This document shows, one piece after another, positions 32,330 to 42,447 of a stretch of 64,000 nt of DNA. The stretch covers positions 1 to 64,000 of the forward strand of contig NZ_ATUU01000004.1 in NCBI RefSeq assembly GCF_000420365.1, read 5' to 3'. The translations under genes were made by a program, and so were the position numbers. This DNA comes from Weissella halotolerans DSM 20190 (GTDB lineage: Bacteria > Bacillota > Bacilli > Lactobacillales > Lactobacillaceae). The first letter of the stretch is position 1. Every line of letters begins with the position of its first letter. The notes below the pieces were generated by a model, which saw nothing but the letters and a program-made list of their open reading frames with translations, did no database searches and was not told where the DNA came from.

Positions 32330-33580
32330 ATGATATGTGATATGTTAATTCCATTAACGGTGGAAGAATGGGATGAGTTTGAACAGCAGCATCTGCAAGG
32401 GTCGATGGCACAAACAGTTAAACAATATAATTTATTAAAACAAAGAGGTCGTACGGTAGAGATATTAGGCTTAAAAAAAGAAAATAAACTTGTAGCCGGT
32501 GCTGTTGTGACTATTGATAGTATTCATGGAGGGACCATAATCAATATAGACCATGGACCTTTACTAGATTATAGTAACGAAGAATTGAGTTCACACTTTT
32601 TTAGTGCTTTAAAAAAATATGCCTTGAAGAAAAAGGGATTATTTATTCGTTTTTCACCAAATCTTGTATACCAGCGGTTTGATAATAATGGCGGTTCTGT
32701 TACCGAGCCAAATGAACAGGTGATGAATAACCTGGAGCATATTGGTGCTCAACACTTGGGGTTTAAGAAAGGTATGGTAACGGAGGGGGCTTTACGATGG
32801 CAGTACTCTAAAAACATTAAGGGGATGGATAGTGACGATTTAGAAGCAAGTTATGATAGTAAAGTTAAGTACTACTTAAAGAAGAACAAACAGTTTGGCG
32901 TTCATGTTCGTAGACTAAAAAGAGATGAATTAAAGGACTTTAAAAAATTAACGGCTGACACAGCAGATAGAATAGGGTTTCAAGATAAGGATCTTCAATT
33001 TTATCAAACAGTATTTGATGTTTATGGACAGGATGCTAATTTTATTGTTGCAGAAATGAGTTTTCAAGACTATATTTCCGAAGAAGAAACGGTTATTAGA
33101 CAGCTAGATGATCGATTGGCAACGTTAGATAAGCGTTTAGAAGTTAAAGAGACTAAAAAGAACAGACGCCAATATAATGAATTTGAAGACCAAAAGAAAC
33201 AGCACATTAAGCGGATTGAAAAAGTAAAGGAATTATTTAATGGAGATGTTCCTATAGAGAAACAAATTATTGCGGGGGCACTTTTTATTGAACAACCACA
33301 AGAAATGGCATATTTATATTCGGGAATGTATGGCCAGTATAAAGATTATTATGGACCATATTTGTTGCAGGATACGATGCTCAAGAAAAGCATCGAAGAT
33401 AACATTCCTTTATACAATTTTTTGGGCATCACTGGGCATTTTGACGGTAAGGATGGCGTATTCAAATTTAAGACTGAGTTTAATGGTCAAGCAGAAGAGA
33501 TGATTGGAGAATTTGATTACCCTATTCGTCCGGTAAAGTTTGCTATGTACAAATTAATAAAAAAAATCATACAAAGATAA
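32330..33580 (+). CDS. FemX/MurM-type peptidoglycan bridge aminoacyltransferase
   Basis: A FemABX-family transferase of about 416 aa that adds an amino acid from aminoacyl-tRNA to the lysine of lipid II. Two GNAT-like lobes are visible (LFIRFSPNLVYQRF; AGALFIEQPQEMAYLYSGM), with the family coiled-coil arm between them (ISEEETVIRQLDDRLATL to KVKELF) and the end GVFKFKTEFNGQAEEMIGEFDYP. Weissella bridges usually hold Ala/Ser, so those are likely substrates (inferred). The start is uncertain among TTG 32297, ATG 32309, ATG 32330 and ATG 32342. Base composition (about 36% GC in sampled lines) is lower than in the neighbouring genes. Confidence 0.9.
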   Translation: MICDMLIPLTVEEWDEFEQQHLQGSMAQTVKQYNLLKQRGRTVEILGLKKENKLVAGAVVTIDSIHGGTIINIDHGPLLDYSNEELSSHFFSALKKYALKKKGLFIRFSPNLVYQRFDNNGGSVTEPNEQVMNNLEHIGAQHLGFKKGMVTEGALRWQYSKNIKGMDSDDLEASYDSKVKYYLKKNKQFGVHVRRLKRDELKDFKKLTADTADRIGFQDKDLQFYQTVFDVYGQDANFIVAEMSFQDYISEEETVIRQLDDRLATLDKRLEVKETKKNRRQYNEFEDQKKQHIKRIEKVKELFNGDVPIEKQIIAGALFIEQPQEMAYLYSGMYGQYKDYYGPYLLQDTMLKKSIEDNIPLYNFLGITGHFDGKDGVFKFKTEFNGQAEEMIGEFDYPIRPVKFAMYKLIKKIIQR

Positions 33581-33582
33581 AT

Positions 33583-33617
33583 AAAGAGGACCTAGTTGAC
33601 TAGGTCCTCTTTATTTT
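33583..33617. terminator. Bidirectional terminator between femX and galE
   Basis: AAAGAGGACCTAGT and ACTAGGTCCTCTTT form a perfect stem. Confidence 0.92.
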
Positions 33618-33661
33618 GATAGATAGCAGCAAATGAGAAGATGGTCAACATTTACATAAGT

Positions 33662-34669
33662 CTATTCTTGATAGCCATTTGGATTGTTTTTCTTCCAATT
33701 CCAAGCTGTTTCTATAATATCCTCAACATTATCATAGTTTGGTGTCCATCCTAATACTTTTTTAGCTTTAGAACTATCTGCAACAAGTACATCAGGGTCG
33801 CCGGGACGTCGACTGCTTATTTCAGCATCGATTGGTTTTCCAGTTACTTTTCTAGCAGCATCTACAATTTGTTTGACCGAGAAGCCGGTAGACGAGCCTA
33901 GGTTAAAGGAGTCACTGTTCTTAGTGTCGTTTAAGTATTTTAGGGCAAGGATATGTGCATCTGCTAAATCATCGATGTGGACATAATCACGGACATTAGT
34001 TCCATCTTCTGTATTGTAATCGTCACCAAATATTTTTAAAGTTCTTCTTTGTCCATAAGCGGTTTGCATAACAATTGGAATTAAGTGTGTTTCTGGATGA
34101 TGATCTTCGCCAATTTTGCCTGATGGATGAGCCCCACTAGCATTAAAATAACGTAAGGCGACATAATTTATGTTGGTGGCCTTAGAAACCCAATTCATAA
34201 TCCTTTCCATCATTAATTTACTTTCTCCATATGGGTTAATGGGATTTTGAGGGTCAGTTTCAGCAATTTTCTTATTATTAATAGGATTACCAAAGGTAGC
34301 AGCGGTTGAAGAAAATACAATGTTAGGGACGTTATTATCTACCATCGACTCAAGCAATTTAATCATCCCAATGACATTATTATCAAAATATTTAAGCGGG
34401 TCTTTCATTGATTCTGGAACAATTGAGAAGGCATCCATATGAATCACTGTATTAATATTTTCTTTTGCAAAGACACTGTCTAAAAACTGTTTATCCCGAG
34501 TATCTCCTTGATAAAAAATAGCTTCAGGATTAATGGCTTCCTTATGGCCGGTTGATAGATTATCAATGACAGTTACTTTATAATTTTCGTCAAGTAATTT
34601 CTGAACCATATGTGAACCAATATAGCCAGCTCCACCAGCAACTAAGATATTTTTATTTTGCTTGTCCAT
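33662..34669 (-). CDS. galE: UDP-glucose 4-epimerase
   Basis: Interconverts UDP-glucose and UDP-galactose for galactose use and surface polysaccharide synthesis. 335 aa, the usual length. The Rossmann motif GGAGYIGSH, catalytic Ser in [10 protein letters not shown] and Tyr-Lys in [13 protein letters not shown] are all intact. The segment [11 protein letters not shown] differs from the common HFAA-type segment by one or two residues. The gene is AT-rich, like the neighbouring femX. The minus-strand ATG is preceded by AAGAAGGGA. No other Leloir gene is in the window. Confidence 0.95.
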   Translation of the reverse strand: MDKQNKNILVAGGAGYIGSHMVQKLLDENYKVTVIDNLSTGHKEAINPEAIFYQGDTRDKQFLDSVFAKENINTVIHMDAFSIVPESMKDPLKYFDNNVIGMIKLLESMVDNNVPNIVFSSTAATFGNPINNKKIAETDPQNPINPYGESKLMMERIMNWVSKATNINYVALRYFNASGAHPSGKIGEDHHPETHLIPIVMQTAYGQRRTLKIFGDDYNTEDGTNVRDYVHIDDLADAHILALKYLNDTKNSDSFNLGSSTGFSVKQIVDAARKVTGKPIDAEISSRRPGDPDVLVADSSKAKKVLGWTPNYDNVEDIIETAWNWKKNNPNGYQE

Positions 34670-34990
34670 AACACGGCGTCCCTTCTTATTCCAAAAAACA
34701 GTTCTAAATTAAGTACATTTAAGGGCTAATCCCTTACTAAAGTCATAAATTATTATTGATCGATAAATGAAAATAGCTTATGTAAGCATTGTAGAATATA
34801 GGTTAGATTAAATGCAAATATTTTATTTTAAGCCTCTTAATCAGATTGCTGGTGAATTAAAGATGCTTGGCCTAGGTGTGATAGAAAAGAGGAAATAGTT
34901 ATTAGTGAATTTTGTATGAAGAACCCGGAATTTTTTTATTATAGCGGGAGTTTGTTAAAATAAGAGAAAGTGGCTATTAGGAGGCGCAGC
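34670..34990. other. Divergent intergenic region galE/addB
   Basis: 321 bp, AT-rich on the galE side. It should hold the galE promoter (minus) and the addB promoter (plus; a possible -10 TAAAAT lies near 34956). An AAGGG-attag-CCCTT hairpin lies in the galE leader. No further gene or RNA is recognised. Confidence 0.4.
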
Positions 34991-37900
34991 ATGGCATTAG
35001 AAATTCTATTGGGTAAGTCAAGTAGTGATCATGAGGGAGCACTCTTGACTAAGATGCAAAAGGTCCTGGCACAGGATCCAAAGGCACGAACATTTTACTT
35101 AGTACCTAACCATATAAAGTTTGAAAGTGAAATTGATGTCATCAATCGGTTAGCAAAACTCATGCATCGCCAGGGAAGTGCAATTGCTATTCCGCACATG
35201 CAGGTTTTTTCCCTCAGCCGGTTGTCTTGGTACTATATGCAAAATGACCCCCTTTACTATGAGGCCAACTTATCCACTAATGCAATGGTGATGCTGGTTG
35301 AGCATCTTTTAAAAGAGTACCAGGATGACTTAGTACTTTACCAAAACATGCTGACTAAACAGGGATTTGTTAGCCAATTTGCCCAGCAATTGTTAGAAGT
35401 TAAACAAAGTGGAGTGACCTGGAACAAGCTGAAAGAGATAGCCCATAACCTAAGTGAAGAGCAAACGCTAGCACGAAAGTTGAAAGATCTAGCCTTAATC
35501 GGACAAGCCTTAGACGATAATTTAACGAACCGAGGGCAGTATTTAAATAGTGAATTATTAACCGCTTTGAAGGTGTTTTTGGCTACAGATAAGGTTGACT
35601 TGCAGCATCATTACTTCTTCATTAATCGTTATGCCCAGATGACAGAAGCAGAGCGCGGGGTAGTTGAGGTGCTGATTCGCGAAGCCGGGGGCGTTACCAT
35701 TGCTTTACCAGCAGACCGCGGCACAGCGAGTTTACAGGATGTGCAAGATCACGATCTGTTTTATCGACCAAAGCAATTAGCAAGACAGTTACGTGATTAT
35801 GCACAGGCAGAAGGGGTGGCAGTTGAGATTGAAGCCATTCAAGAGCAACGTCCACTATCCGATACAATGCGTGCAGTTGAACAATTTTGGATTGATTATG
35901 AGCAGCAGGGGGTTACGAAAGAACAATGGTCGATTAATCAAAATAATCTTAAAATTTGGCAAACGAGTAGTCTTTATCAGGAAGTTGAACAAATTGCCCG
36001 TACGATTCGGCAAGCGGTCGCACTGGGCAAACGCCGTTACCAAGATTACCTATTGGTGGCCCGTGATTTAGGACCATATGAAAATGTCCTGCCAGCCATC
36101 TTTAATAAGTATGACCTCCCCTTTTTCATGGATGCAGACCGGTCGATGAACAACCACCCACTGGTCGCTTTTTTACAAGGTTTGCTAGGACTGGCACCTA
36201 AATATGCCTTAACAGATGTATTAGCGCTCTTAAAAACAGAATTATTGATTCCTGCGGGGGTTGAGATAGAGGACTATCGGGAAGCGTTAGCGATTACTGA
36301 AAATTATGCGCTAGCGAAAAATATTGCGGGCAAACGGTTCCTAAAGGATGAAGTTTGGCATTATGATCCAGGTATGGCTGATCATGAAGATCTTGAGATT
36401 AGGCAGCAAATAGTCCAAAAAGACCAGCAGTTAGCGTTGATTCATGAACAAATGAGTAAGGTAGTTGGCCCCTGGCTAAAACAACTTGAAAATAGCCACG
36501 ATGCAAGTGAGATGGCACGTTTAGTCTATCAATTTATGATTGATCAAGGGATAGACCAACGCTTGCTTAATTGGCGTGATGAAGCGGTTAAGGCCAATCA
36601 TTTAGAAGAAGCTCAACAGCCAGAACAAGTTTGGCGAACCTTAATGGGACTATTAGATGATTTTGTGGATGTTTTCGATCATGATGAGATGACGCGCACT
36701 CAACTAGCAGATATTCTAACGGCTGGTTTTGAAAATGCTAAGTATACCGGTATTCCAGCTACTATGGACCAGGTTCGAGTAAGTGAAAGTGGAATTGTCC
36801 AGGGACAGGACTATCAAACGGTGATCGTCTTTGGTGCGACAGCAAATCAGTTGCCAGCAACAAGCGCTAATACAGCGCTGCTTAACGATACCGATCGGGC
36901 AGCTTTAGCGGCTTGGTTACCTGATGATAGTCATTTACAAGAAACAGCCGAGCGTCAGATGGCTCAGGAAACATTGCTAATGTATAGTGCCTTTATGAGT
37001 GCTCAGCAAAGTTTGATTTGGTCATATGCAACGACGGATGGTGATAAGGAGCAACATGCTTCAACTTATATAACACGCATGCAAAAACAATTTAATTTGC
37101 CTGTTGAACACTTTGCCGCCTTACCAGATCCAAAAACAGACGCCATCTTACCTTTTGTTGGTTCGCCCCAAAGTACGTTAGCACAGTTGGTGATTGTTAA
37201 CCGGATTGCTAAACATGAACGGGTAGCGCTAAGTCCTGCTTGGCAACAGTTACAACAACAAGTGGCGCAGTTGCTGCCCCAAGAGACACAACGCTTGATG
37301 AACAGCTTAACCTATGTCAATCAGCCTAGCAGGTTACAACCTGGTTTAGTGAAGACGCTCTTTGGTGAGGATTTATATGCCTCAGTGTCAAGGCTGCAAA
37401 CTTATGCACAAAACCCTTTTGCCTTTTTCTTACAATATGGATTGAAATTACGAGAACGAGAAGTTATGACCCTCACACCAGCTGAACGGGGAACCCTGTT
37501 GCATGCTATTTTAGAGGGGGTTTTTGGTCAACTAATGCAAGCTGGTCAACCTTTAGGCAGTTTAACGGTGGCAGACTTAGTCCACTTGGTGGATGAGGTG
37601 GGACATCAAGTGCTAACTAGTGGTGATCCAACCTTTGATATATTCAATAGTTCAGCGCGCATGCGTTATACCAGTGAGCAGTTAATGCAACAAGTTGCGA
37701 CTACCCTGCAAGCCATGCGGCGGGGGCAACCAAATAATCAACGTATCCAGACTGCGGGGACCGAGTTACCGTTTGGGATGGGTAAACAAGGATTAGCTGG
37801 TTTGAAATATAGTCTGCCTCAAGGTTCAGTTTCAGTCCGTGGCAAGATTGATCGTTATGACACGGTTAAAGTTGATAACCAGGCGCCCCCTTTCTTGACT

Positions 37901-38557
37901 GTGGTTGACTATAAATCAAGTCAACGTAAATTTGAATTAGCTAAGGTTTTAGCAGGTTTAGAATTGCAATTAGTTACTTATTGGTTAGCACTAGAACAAG
38001 ATCAGTCAGCTCCAGTTGGCGCAGCTGTCTATTGGAACGCCCAGACGCCTTGGCTAAAGGTTAAAGATCTTAAGCCGGCTGGCAAGGGATTAACCGATCT
38101 GCAGGCAGCGGCAGACCAAGCTTTAAGTGGACAAGGTAAATATCAAGGCATTATTTTACGTGATGATGCCCTTTTGGACCAACTTACAGTACCAGAAAAT
38201 CAGGCCCCAATTTTCGGCTTTAGTCGGACAAAGTCAGGGGCACTAAGTAAAAGTGGTAATGATACCTTTAGTCAAGATGAGCTAACTGTATTAAAAGATT
38301 ACAACAAATATCAGGTGCAACGGATTGCGGCGGCCATATTAGCTGGTGATTTTCCCTTATGGCCTTATCGAAATGGGACGCAAGAGACGGCTTTGATGAA
38401 TACCCCTTATAAGCCGGTGATGTTTTTTGATCCCTTATTAGGTAATCATTATCATGATTTAAAAGGGTTACCTCAAAAACGTGAGACGGCCTTGGAGGCC
38501 ATGCAGAGGATCTTAGCCCAATTAAATAATCAAGGGGATGCCAAAGAAAGGAACTAA
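34991..38557 (+). CDS. rexB: ATP-dependent exonuclease subunit AddB (RexB)
   Basis: 1188 aa. Partner of AddA in the double-strand-break end-processing helicase-nuclease that works with Chi sites. The N-terminus (EILLGKSSSDHEGALLTKM) is a degenerate helicase domain. The C-terminal nuclease domain has the motif VVDYKSSQRKFELAK and the QxxxY region LELQLVTYWLA. The Fe-S cysteines of Bacillus AddB are absent: the usual CPF reads QNPFAFF, as expected for the RexB type of Lactobacillales. ATG 34991 is chosen for AGGAGG 8 nt upstream. addA follows after 6 nt. Confidence 0.95.
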   Translation: MALEILLGKSSSDHEGALLTKMQKVLAQDPKARTFYLVPNHIKFESEIDVINRLAKLMHRQGSAIAIPHMQVFSLSRLSWYYMQNDPLYYEANLSTNAMVMLVEHLLKEYQDDLVLYQNMLTKQGFVSQFAQQLLEVKQSGVTWNKLKEIAHNLSEEQTLARKLKDLALIGQALDDNLTNRGQYLNSELLTALKVFLATDKVDLQHHYFFINRYAQMTEAERGVVEVLIREAGGVTIALPADRGTASLQDVQDHDLFYRPKQLARQLRDYAQAEGVAVEIEAIQEQRPLSDTMRAVEQFWIDYEQQGVTKEQWSINQNNLKIWQTSSLYQEVEQIARTIRQAVALGKRRYQDYLLVARDLGPYENVLPAIFNKYDLPFFMDADRSMNNHPLVAFLQGLLGLAPKYALTDVLALLKTELLIPAGVEIEDYREALAITENYALAKNIAGKRFLKDEVWHYDPGMADHEDLEIRQQIVQKDQQLALIHEQMSKVVGPWLKQLENSHDASEMARLVYQFMIDQGIDQRLLNWRDEAVKANHLEEAQQPEQVWRTLMGLLDDFVDVFDHDEMTRTQLADILTAGFENAKYTGIPATMDQVRVSESGIVQGQDYQTVIVFGATANQLPATSANTALLNDTDRAALAAWLPDDSHLQETAERQMAQETLLMYSAFMSAQQSLIWSYATTDGDKEQHASTYITRMQKQFNLPVEHFAALPDPKTDAILPFVGSPQSTLAQLVIVNRIAKHERVALSPAWQQLQQQVAQLLPQETQRLMNSLTYVNQPSRLQPGLVKTLFGEDLYASVSRLQTYAQNPFAFFLQYGLKLREREVMTLTPAERGTLLHAILEGVFGQLMQAGQPLGSLTVADLVHLVDEVGHQVLTSGDPTFDIFNSSARMRYTSEQLMQQVATTLQAMRRGQPNNQRIQTAGTELPFGMGKQGLAGLKYSLPQGSVSVRGKIDRYDTVKVDNQAPPFLTVVDYKSSQRKFELAKVLAGLELQLVTYWLALEQDQSAPVGAAVYWNAQTPWLKVKDLKPAGKGLTDLQAAADQALSGQGKYQGIILRDDALLDQLTVPENQAPIFGFSRTKSGALSKSGNDTFSQDELTVLKDYNKYQVQRIAAAILAGDFPLWPYRNGTQETALMNTPYKPVMFFDPLLGNHYHDLKGLPQKRETALEAMQRILAQLNNQGDAKERN

Positions 38558-38563
38558 GACACT

Positions 38564-41500
38564 ATGGAATTTACACCAGCACAGCAGGCAGCGATTAATG
38601 ATCGTGGGGCAAATATCTTAGTTTCAGCCTCGGCAGGATCCGGGAAGACCCGTGTGTTAGTAGAACGGGTCTTAAAGCGGCTCTTGGCCGGGGAGGATGT
38701 AGATCGGTTTTTAATTGTTACCTTTACAGAAGCTGCAGCGGCCGAAATGAAGGAACGATTGGAAACTGCTATTCGACAAGCTGTACAGACAGAACAAGGT
38801 GCGCAGCGGCGGCATCTTTTAAAACAATTACGGCTATTAAATGTTGCGAACATCTCAACCTTACATGCATTTGCCCGTCGCTTAATTAGTCAATACCATT
38901 ACACCATCGACTTGGATCCGCAGTTCCGAATTAGTGATGATGCGGAGCGAACCTTAATGATGCAAGAGGTGTTTACGGATCTGGTTGAACAACATTATCT
39001 AGCTGATGAAGCAAAAGTACCTGCTGATCGTCAGTTTGGACAAATGGTTGAACAATTTAAGACAGCTAGTCAAAGTGATCAACCTTTCCAGGAGGCAGTT
39101 TTTAGACTCTTTGATTTTGCAATGGCTCGACCCGATAGCGATGACTGGTTGGCCAGTTTACCAAAGGACTATGAATCCGCAGATGATTTCGCACAAACTC
39201 CTTTTTATCAAGAAACTGTTTTGCCATCTTTAAAGGCTAAGATTGATGAATTAGTCGCTCTAGCCCAACAAGCCGTAGACACAATGCCAGATACGGCCGA
39301 TGAAGAGGCGGCCCTGAATCGGCAGGCCCAGCTTTGGGAGGATTTAACAGTTTTTCAACAGGTTCAAACGGCAATTCATCAAGCCGATTCTTCTTGGGAC
39401 AGTCTTAGGCAGTTGGTGTTGTCAGCCGCCCTACCCAAATGGGGGAGTGCGCGCAATAAACAGGCTAAAGCCAGCCGTTTTAAAGACCCCATCGTGAAGG
39501 CTGCCTGGGAGGATATAAAAACTGAGCGAGATACACGTACTAAGGCCTTTGCGGCCCTGAAAACAGCCTATTTTGCTTTGGATTCAGCTGGGCAAGCCCT
39601 GGCTATGACGGGTAGTCAACAAACATTAAAGACGTTGATTGCGTTTACTGTAGAATTTAAGGCTGCCTTCTTGGCAGCGAAGATACAGCGCAAGACACTT
39701 GACTTTAATGACTTAGAACATTTTGCTCTAGCCATTGTGAAACAACCACGGGTGGCTGAGGAATTACGTCAGCATTATAGTGAGATTATGGTCGATGAGT
39801 ATCAGGACACTAATCAACTACAGGAGGCGATTTTATCGGCAATTGCGCAGGATGATAATACCTTTCAGGTGGGTGATATTAAACAATCGATTTATCGTTT
39901 TAGACAGGCTGATCCACAGTTATTCGCTCAAAAATTAAAAACATATCCAAAGCAAGTTGATAGCGAAGTGATTACCTTACAGGAAAACTTTCGTTCCCAA
40001 CCGAATGTGACTAACTTTATTAATTATATCTTTGCCCAGTTAATGAGTGCTGACTTAGGGGATGTGGATTACCGTGATGAGGCAGAACTAGTGGCTGGGG
40101 CTCAGTATTACCCAGATTCGATTGCTAAGGAAGCTGACTTATTAATTTACTTAAGTGACCAAGAAGATTCGGATGAGCATGCGGGCGGACTTAGTCAAGG
40201 TGACCAGGATTATTCTGCAACCAGTGGTCAAATTCGAATGATGGCTAACAAAATCCAACAGATGGTGGCTGACCCAGACTGGCAAATATTTGATCGCAAG
40301 CGACAAGAACGGCGTCGGGTGACCTATGGGGATATCACCATTTTGGTGCCCACTAAGAGTCAAAACTTAGATGTTTTAGATATTTTTCGTAGCTTAGATA
40401 TTCCAATCGCCATTGACGGAGCTGAAAACTTCTTTCAAACAACGGAAATATCGGTCATGATGAGTTATTTGCAGATTATTGATAACCCGCATCAGGATAT
40501 TCCGCTGGCGGCTGTTTTACGATCCCCTCTGTATAACGTAGACGAAAATGGATTGGCCCTTATTCGCGCCCAGCAGGACCATAGTGATTATTTTGAAGCA
40601 GTGACCTACTTTGCTAGTCAGCCATTAGAAAAACTAGAGCAAGCTGGATTATCCGCAGCACAGGTTTTAAGGTTACAAGCTACAGTCCAGCGCTTTATGG
40701 CTGACTTAACAGCCTTTCATCAATTAGCGGTTCAAAACCAAATCGTAGACTTGATTTGGCAAATCTATAATCGAACTGGGTGGTTAGATTATGTTGGTGG
40801 ATTACCGGCTGGGGCGCAACGTCAAGCAAATTTGCATGCGCTTTATCAACGGGCTGCTCGCTATCAGCGTTCTAGTTTTGTTGGTCTCTATCAATTTATT
40901 AATTATGTGAATGAGTTAGAAAAGCAGGATCGGGATTTGGGATCAGCTGACGCAAATACAAGCGAAAATACCGTTCGATTAATGACGATTCATCATGCTA
41001 AGGGGTTAGAGTTCCCAGTTGTCTTTTTGTTAAATAGTAATCGGCAAATGGTTTCCAATAATGAAGTTACGGGTGATTTATTGGTGGACGCACAGGCTGG
41101 GGCAGGATTAGACTATGTTGATTTGGACCACCACTTACAGTTGCCTACCTTACAAAAGGAAATGGTTAAGGAAGCCCGGCAACGTGCCGCCTTTGCTGAA
41201 CAATTACGTGTTCTCTATGTTGCCTTAACACGGGCTGAACAAAATGTATTTATTGTGGCGGCCGATAAAAATATGCAGCGATTAAGAACAGTATGGTCGC
41301 TGCAAGCTCAAGGGAGAGAGTGGATGTATCCTGAGTGGGTGCGCTTAGCTGGAAAATCGTATTTAGATTTAATTGGCTTAGCTTTGATGCGCCATCCTAA
41401 CGCACAAAAAGCCCTGGCGGCAACTAATGTTACCTTAGAGGACCTAAAAATAGAAGATCAGCAGCTGTTAAGTCCCAAAGCCCCTTTTAATTTTTCCATT

Positions 41501-42358
41501 CATATCTGGGACCAGAGCACTTTGCAGGCAGCTGAAGACGCAATGGCTAGTCAAGCGAACCAGCAGCCATTACAAACTAGCTCAAGTCAACCGATAGTGA
41601 ATGTGAGTGTAGACTGGCGTAAGTTTTTACACTATGACTATCCTTATGCAGCTGCGACCCGGGCGACAGCCTACCAGTCGGTTTCAGAATTAAAACGCCT
41701 TTTTGAGGATCCGGATTTACAAGCTGGTCGTATTCAAGCCGATCGGCGATTACCTAGTGCACAGGTAGGTGGTTTGCGATATGTTGATTCAGATTTAGCT
41801 CAGCCCAAATTTATGCAGAATGGTCAGGCTCGTATATCTTCGGCTGCAGTTGGAACAGCTACGCATTTAGTTATGCAACGCCTGAATTTACAAGCTGGCA
41901 GGCCGAAAAGTGACCAGGTTAAAGACCTTATTCAGCGCTTGGTAGCAGACCATGCGATTGAAGCAGCTGTTGCGCCATTGATCCGAGTAGATCAAATTGT
42001 AGCCTTTTTTGAAACAGTCCCCTTGGGCAAACAGATGGTGGCACATGCAGATAGTTTAGAACGTGAGGTTCCTTTTTCGCTATTATTGGAAGCAAGTCAG
42101 CTCTATCAAGGTTTTGTAGGCGCAGAAAAGGTGTTAGTCCATGGAGTCATTGATGGTTATTTTTGGGTAGGTGACGACGTATGGCTCTTTGATTATAAGA
42201 CTGATAATGTCATAGGTAACGATGCTGGGGCCATATTACGCGAGCGATATGCAGGCCAATTGAATGTTTACGCACAAGCCCTGGTTGCGATGGGGCTACC
42301 GCTACCTAAAAAATTCATTTATTCCTTTGCTAATCAACGTGTGATAGTGGTCGATTAA
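38564..42358 (+). CDS. rexA: ATP-dependent helicase/nuclease subunit AddA (RexA)
   Basis: 1264 aa, typical for AddA. A UvrD-type 3'-5' helicase with Walker A at residues 22-29 (ASAGSGKT), motif II VDEYQDTNQLQ, motif IV-VI (TIHHAKGLEFPVVF; LYVALTRAEQ) and a C-terminal RecB-type nuclease with the DYKTDN motif. It unwinds and resects DNA ends with RexB for RecA loading. The ribosome site AAAGGA lies within the end of rexB, giving a tight two-gene operon. Confidence 0.97.
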   Translation: MEFTPAQQAAINDRGANILVSASAGSGKTRVLVERVLKRLLAGEDVDRFLIVTFTEAAAAEMKERLETAIRQAVQTEQGAQRRHLLKQLRLLNVANISTLHAFARRLISQYHYTIDLDPQFRISDDAERTLMMQEVFTDLVEQHYLADEAKVPADRQFGQMVEQFKTASQSDQPFQEAVFRLFDFAMARPDSDDWLASLPKDYESADDFAQTPFYQETVLPSLKAKIDELVALAQQAVDTMPDTADEEAALNRQAQLWEDLTVFQQVQTAIHQADSSWDSLRQLVLSAALPKWGSARNKQAKASRFKDPIVKAAWEDIKTERDTRTKAFAALKTAYFALDSAGQALAMTGSQQTLKTLIAFTVEFKAAFLAAKIQRKTLDFNDLEHFALAIVKQPRVAEELRQHYSEIMVDEYQDTNQLQEAILSAIAQDDNTFQVGDIKQSIYRFRQADPQLFAQKLKTYPKQVDSEVITLQENFRSQPNVTNFINYIFAQLMSADLGDVDYRDEAELVAGAQYYPDSIAKEADLLIYLSDQEDSDEHAGGLSQGDQDYSATSGQIRMMANKIQQMVADPDWQIFDRKRQERRRVTYGDITILVPTKSQNLDVLDIFRSLDIPIAIDGAENFFQTTEISVMMSYLQIIDNPHQDIPLAAVLRSPLYNVDENGLALIRAQQDHSDYFEAVTYFASQPLEKLEQAGLSAAQVLRLQATVQRFMADLTAFHQLAVQNQIVDLIWQIYNRTGWLDYVGGLPAGAQRQANLHALYQRAARYQRSSFVGLYQFINYVNELEKQDRDLGSADANTSENTVRLMTIHHAKGLEFPVVFLLNSNRQMVSNNEVTGDLLVDAQAGAGLDYVDLDHHLQLPTLQKEMVKEARQRAAFAEQLRVLYVALTRAEQNVFIVAADKNMQRLRTVWSLQAQGREWMYPEWVRLAGKSYLDLIGLALMRHPNAQKALAATNVTLEDLKIEDQQLLSPKAPFNFSIHIWDQSTLQAAEDAMASQANQQPLQTSSSQPIVNVSVDWRKFLHYDYPYAAATRATAYQSVSELKRLFEDPDLQAGRIQADRRLPSAQVGGLRYVDSDLAQPKFMQNGQARISSAAVGTATHLVMQRLNLQAGRPKSDQVKDLIQRLVADHAIEAAVAPLIRVDQIVAFFETVPLGKQMVAHADSLEREVPFSLLLEASQLYQGFVGAEKVLVHGVIDGYFWVGDDVWLFDYKTDNVIGNDAGAILRERYAGQLNVYAQALVAMGLPLPKKFIYSFANQRVIVVD

Positions 42359-42371
42359 ATTGTGAATACGC

Positions 42372-42400
42372 TTGCAAAGTGACTGGAAATAGCTTACAAT
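42372..42400 (+). promoter_or_regulatory. adh promoter
   Basis: TTGCAA (42372-42377), a 17-nt spacer, and TACAAT (42395-42400), directly followed by the Rex-like operator. Confidence 0.8.
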
Positions 42401-42404
42401 CTAA

Positions 42405-42422
42405 TTGTTAAATAATTCACAA
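42405..42422 (+). promoter_or_regulatory. Candidate Rex operator
   Basis: TTGTTAAATAATTCACAA differs from the Rex consensus TTGTGAANNNNTTCACAA at a single position. It sits inside a longer perfect 11-bp inverted repeat (AATCTAATTGT 42398-42408, ACAATTAGATT 42419-42429) covering the transcription start. Rex represses NADH-oxidising genes until the NADH/NAD ratio rises, which fits an alcohol dehydrogenase. Confidence 0.7.
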
Positions 42423-42447
42423 TTAGATTGGTTTAAAGGAGAGTATC

